Of a stretch of DNA of 8,437 bases, positions 6,592-8,437 are shown piece by piece (within the stretch, counting starts at the first letter, position 1; each line of letters begins with the position of its first letter). This stretch comes from Oscillospiraceae bacterium (lineage in GTDB: Bacteria; Bacillota; Clostridia; Oscillospirales; Acutalibacteraceae). The notes beneath the pieces were generated by a model, which ran no database searches, was not told the origin of the DNA, and worked only from the letters and a program-made list of their open reading frames with translations. The DNA lies in assembly GCA_003517915.1 (NCBI GenBank), contig DOZQ01000086.1, positions 304-8,740 of the forward strand, in the 5' to 3' direction. The position numbers and the translations under genes are program-made.

Positions 6592-7626
6592 ATGATAAAA
6601 GCCGGAGTTATCGGCGCTACCGGATATGCGGGAGCGGAGCTTACACGTTTGCTGAGCAGGCATGAAGAAACCGAAATCACCGCTGTCGGATCAAAAACCC
6701 ACGAGGGTAAAAAGCTCAGTGAGATATATCCCGCCATGCGCGGAATCTGCGATGCCGTGTGTATTAGTAACAGTGATGTAATTGAGCTGAGCGACGTGGT
6801 GTTCGCCTGCCTGCCGCACGGGCTTTCTCAGGATATAGCGAAGGCGTGCGACGATGCGGGCAAGCTTTTTATCGATTTGGGGGCGGATTTCCGCCTTACC
6901 GACGAAAAGGCCTATGAAACTTGGTACGAAGGGGAGTTTAAGTATCCCGAGCTGCATGAGCGCGCGGTCTACGGACTGCCGGAAATTTTCCGCGACGAGA
7001 TACGTGAGGCAAAGCTTATAGCCAATCCCGGTTGTTATCCCACAGCGGTGGCCTTGGGGATTTATCCGCTGTTAAAACGCGGGCTGGTCGAGCCGGATGC
7101 GATTGTAATCGACGCGAAATCCGGCGTTACGGGCGCGGGCCGTGTGCCGTCGCAGACAACCCATTTCCCCGAATGCAACGAAGCCTTCACGCCCTATAAA
7201 ATTACTGAGCACAGGCATACTCCCGAAATTGAGCAGACCCTCTCGCACGCAGCGGGCAAGCGGCTTAAAATAACCTTTGTGCCGCACCTGCTGCCGATAA
7301 ACCGGGGCATTTTGGCGACCATATATCTCAGGGCAAAGCTAGGTATAAACGAGCAGGCGCTGCGTGAGGCGTATGAAAGCTTTTATTTCGGAGAAAAGTT
7401 CGTGCGGATTTTAAATCCGGGGGAAACGGCTAGTCTGCGTAATGTGCGTATGTCGAATTACTGCGATATATCGCTGCATTTCGATCGGCGCACCGGCGCG
7501 CTGGTGGTCGTGTCGGTGATAGACAACATGGTTAAGGGCGCGGCCGGTCAGGCGGTGCAGAACATGAATATAGCCCTTGGCCTGCCCGAGGGAACCGGGC
7601 TTACGATGATTCCGAGCCTGTTTTGA
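6592..7626 (+). CDS. argC: N-acetyl-gamma-glutamyl-phosphate reductase
   Basis: Reduces N-acetyl-gamma-glutamyl phosphate with NADPH to N-acetylglutamate semialdehyde, the third step of the ornithine branch, in the cytoplasm. The 344-residue product matches the usual length. It starts with the Rossmann motif VIGATGYAGAEL (6-17). The catalytic cysteine is in NPGCYPT (C148), the supporting histidine in HRHTPEI (H209), and family stretches SGVTGAGR and PHLLPINRGI follow. It belongs to the ~345-residue bacterial type, not the fungal ArgB-fused form. The ATG at 6592 is preceded by TAAGGAG, which overlaps the end of argH with nine bases of spacing, indicating coupled expression. A 26-base near-palindrome follows downstream, before argJ. 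Confidence 0.98.
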   Translation: MIKAGVIGATGYAGAELTRLLSRHEETEITAVGSKTHEGKKLSEIYPAMRGICDAVCISNSDVIELSDVVFACLPHGLSQDIAKACDDAGKLFIDLGADFRLTDEKAYETWYEGEFKYPELHERAVYGLPEIFRDEIREAKLIANPGCYPTAVALGIYPLLKRGLVEPDAIVIDAKSGVTGAGRVPSQTTHFPECNEAFTPYKITEHRHTPEIEQTLSHAAGKRLKITFVPHLLPINRGILATIYLRAKLGINEQALREAYESFYFGEKFVRILNPGETASLRNVRMSNYCDISLHFDRRTGALVVVSVIDNMVKGAAGQAVQNMNIALGLPEGTGLTMIPSLF

Positions 7627-7652
7627 TTTTTTTAAATATTTTCCCGCGCCGA

Positions 7653-7678
7653 TAAGGACACCATATATGGTGCCCTTA
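7653..7678. repeat. 26-bp palindrome with one mismatch between argC and argJ
   Basis: The arms TAAGGACACCATA and TATGGTGCCCTTA pair at 12 of 13 positions. The central 20 bases match the argG-argH palindrome at 15 of 20 positions, with two compensatory pair changes. No T run follows on the plus strand, so it is unlikely to be a strong terminator. Confidence 0.65.
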
Positions 7679-7712
7679 CATAATACAATATACAATGTGA
7701 AAAAACTGTTCG

Positions 7713-7739
7713 CCGGCCGCAGGGTAAAATCCGGCCGCA
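7713..7739. repeat. tandem CCGGCCGCA direct repeat before argJ
   Basis: CCGGCCGCA occurs at 7713-7721 and again at 7731-7739, an 18-base period. Each copy contains the palindrome CGGCCG. The second copy abuts an in-frame ATG at 7740. It could be an operator pair or chance. Confidence 0.35.
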
Positions 7740-7760
7740 ATGCCAAAAGCGATATTTGAG

Positions 7761-8437
7761 GTGATTTATATTAAATATAAATTTATAAAATCCGGCGTGT
7801 GCGCCCCCAAAGGCTTTAAAGCGGCGGGCATTCACGCGGGCATAAGAAAAAACAAGGATAAAAAAGATCTCGCGGCTATATCCGCTGAGGATATGTGCAC
7901 GGCAGCGGCAGTTTATACAAAGAATCTGGTAAAGGGCGCGCCGCTTATAGTGACCGAAAGGCATCTGGCAAACGGGCGTGCGCGGATGGTCATCTGCAAT
8001 TCGGGCAATGCGAACACCTGCAATGCCGACGGCGAGCAAAAAGCCATAGACATATGCGTTTTGGCGGCGAAGGCGGCCGGAATAGCTCCCGAGGACATAA
8101 TCGTCGCATCGACCGGCGTAATAGGTCAGACCCTGCCGCTTGAGCCGTTCGAGCGGGCCATGCCGGAGCTGATAGAGTCGCTGAGCGAAGACGGCGGCGA
8201 AGATGCCGCCGAGGCGATTTTGACCACCGACACGAAAACCAAGGAATACGCCGTGGAGTTCGAGATTGCGGGCGATACGGCCCGCATTGGCGGAATAGCC
8301 AAGGGCTCGGGGATGATACACCCGAACATGGCGACCATGCTCTGCTTTTTGACCACCGACGCGGCGGTCTCCGCTGAAATGCTGCAAAAGGCTTTGCGCG
8401 AGGCGGCGGACGAAAGCTTCAACCTCGTCAGTGTGGA
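7761..8437 (+). CDS. argJ: bifunctional ornithine acetyltransferase / N-acetylglutamate synthase (3' end cut by window edge)
   Basis: Transfers the acetyl group from N-acetylornithine to glutamate, releasing ornithine and recycling N-acetylglutamate; many members also use acetyl-CoA. About 220 codons are present, roughly half the usual 400. The N-terminus KSGVCAPKGFKAAGIHAGI, NSGNANTC, the STGVIGQ stretch and KGSGMIHPN identify the family. The autoproteolysis site ATML is intact, with the Thr nucleophile at codon 8334-8336, where the precursor is cut into alpha and beta chains. Start choice is unsettled. GTG at 7761 is the nearest canonical codon, but it lies inside the only good ribosome binding site, GAGGTGA (7758-7764). 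ATG at 7740 lacks such a site. ATT at 7770 has ideal spacing and gives the expected N-terminal length. It lies 134 bases after argC and may have its own transcription start or be read through from argC. Confidence 0.94.
   Translation, partial: MIYIKYKFIKSGVCAPKGFKAAGIHAGIRKNKDKKDLAAISAEDMCTAAAVYTKNLVKGAPLIVTERHLANGRARMVICNSGNANTCNADGEQKAIDICVLAAKAAGIAPEDIIVASTGVIGQTLPLEPFERAMPELIESLSEDGGEDAAEAILTTDTKTKEYAVEFEIAGDTARIGGIAKGSGMIHPNMATMLCFLTTDAAVSAEMLQKALREAADESFNLVSV

Noticed and set aside
7627..7640. T-rich stretch after argC as a terminator
   Set aside because: Only a 4-5 bp stem with a long loop can be drawn before it, inside the end of argC, so support is too weak.
7632..8387. 251-codon minus-strand frame across argJ
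   Set aside because: It is antisense to a clear ArgJ coding sequence, with Arg/Gly/Tyr-rich composition typical of a shadow frame.

Overview
The window looks like chromosomal DNA from a Firmicute, most likely a clostridial (Eubacteriales-type) genome of roughly balanced GC. The evidence is strong AGGAGG-type ribosome binding sites, near-consensus sigma-A promoters, a Clostridia-style single-domain flavin reductase and an arginine cluster ordered argG-argH-argC-argJ. No taxonomic marker gene is present, so this is an inference.

Left part (1-1258, minus strand): a two-gene unit in which an FMN-binding flavin-reductase-like protein precedes the universally conserved P-loop ATPase YchF, which runs off the left edge. 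A 347-base divergent intergenic region follows (1259-1605). It holds candidate promoters in both directions and a perfect hairpin that lacks a U-tract. Next is a plus-strand pair (1606-3377) for an ABC-2 type exporter, a DrrA-like ATPase and its six-helix permease, overlapping by four bases and driven by a clear promoter at 1552-1580.

Middle (3378-3939): a gene-poor, AT-rich and strongly structured stretch, the least ordinary part of the window. It has a consensus promoter just after the permease stop, several palindromes sharing GGACA/TGTCC, and a 42-codon ORF whose ribosome binding site lies in a hairpin. A bidirectional terminator overlaps the end of that ORF. A perfect consensus promoter (TTGACA-17-TATAAT) fires back from the other side, so a transcript of about 93 nt would end on the same terminator. 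Twelve-base inverted repeats bound the ORF segment. The layout resembles small-toxin/antisense-RNA (type I) loci, or a tiny mobile element, but the peptide is not recognised.

Right part (3940-8437, plus strand): arginine biosynthesis. argG has its own promoter and a possible ArgR/AhrC box. argH, argC and a right-truncated argJ follow. ArgC and ArgJ act on acetylated intermediates on the route from glutamate to ornithine; ArgG and ArgH make arginine from citrulline and aspartate. Two related 20-base palindromes with compensatory changes lie between argG and argH and between argC and argJ. argJ may use a rare ATT start codon.
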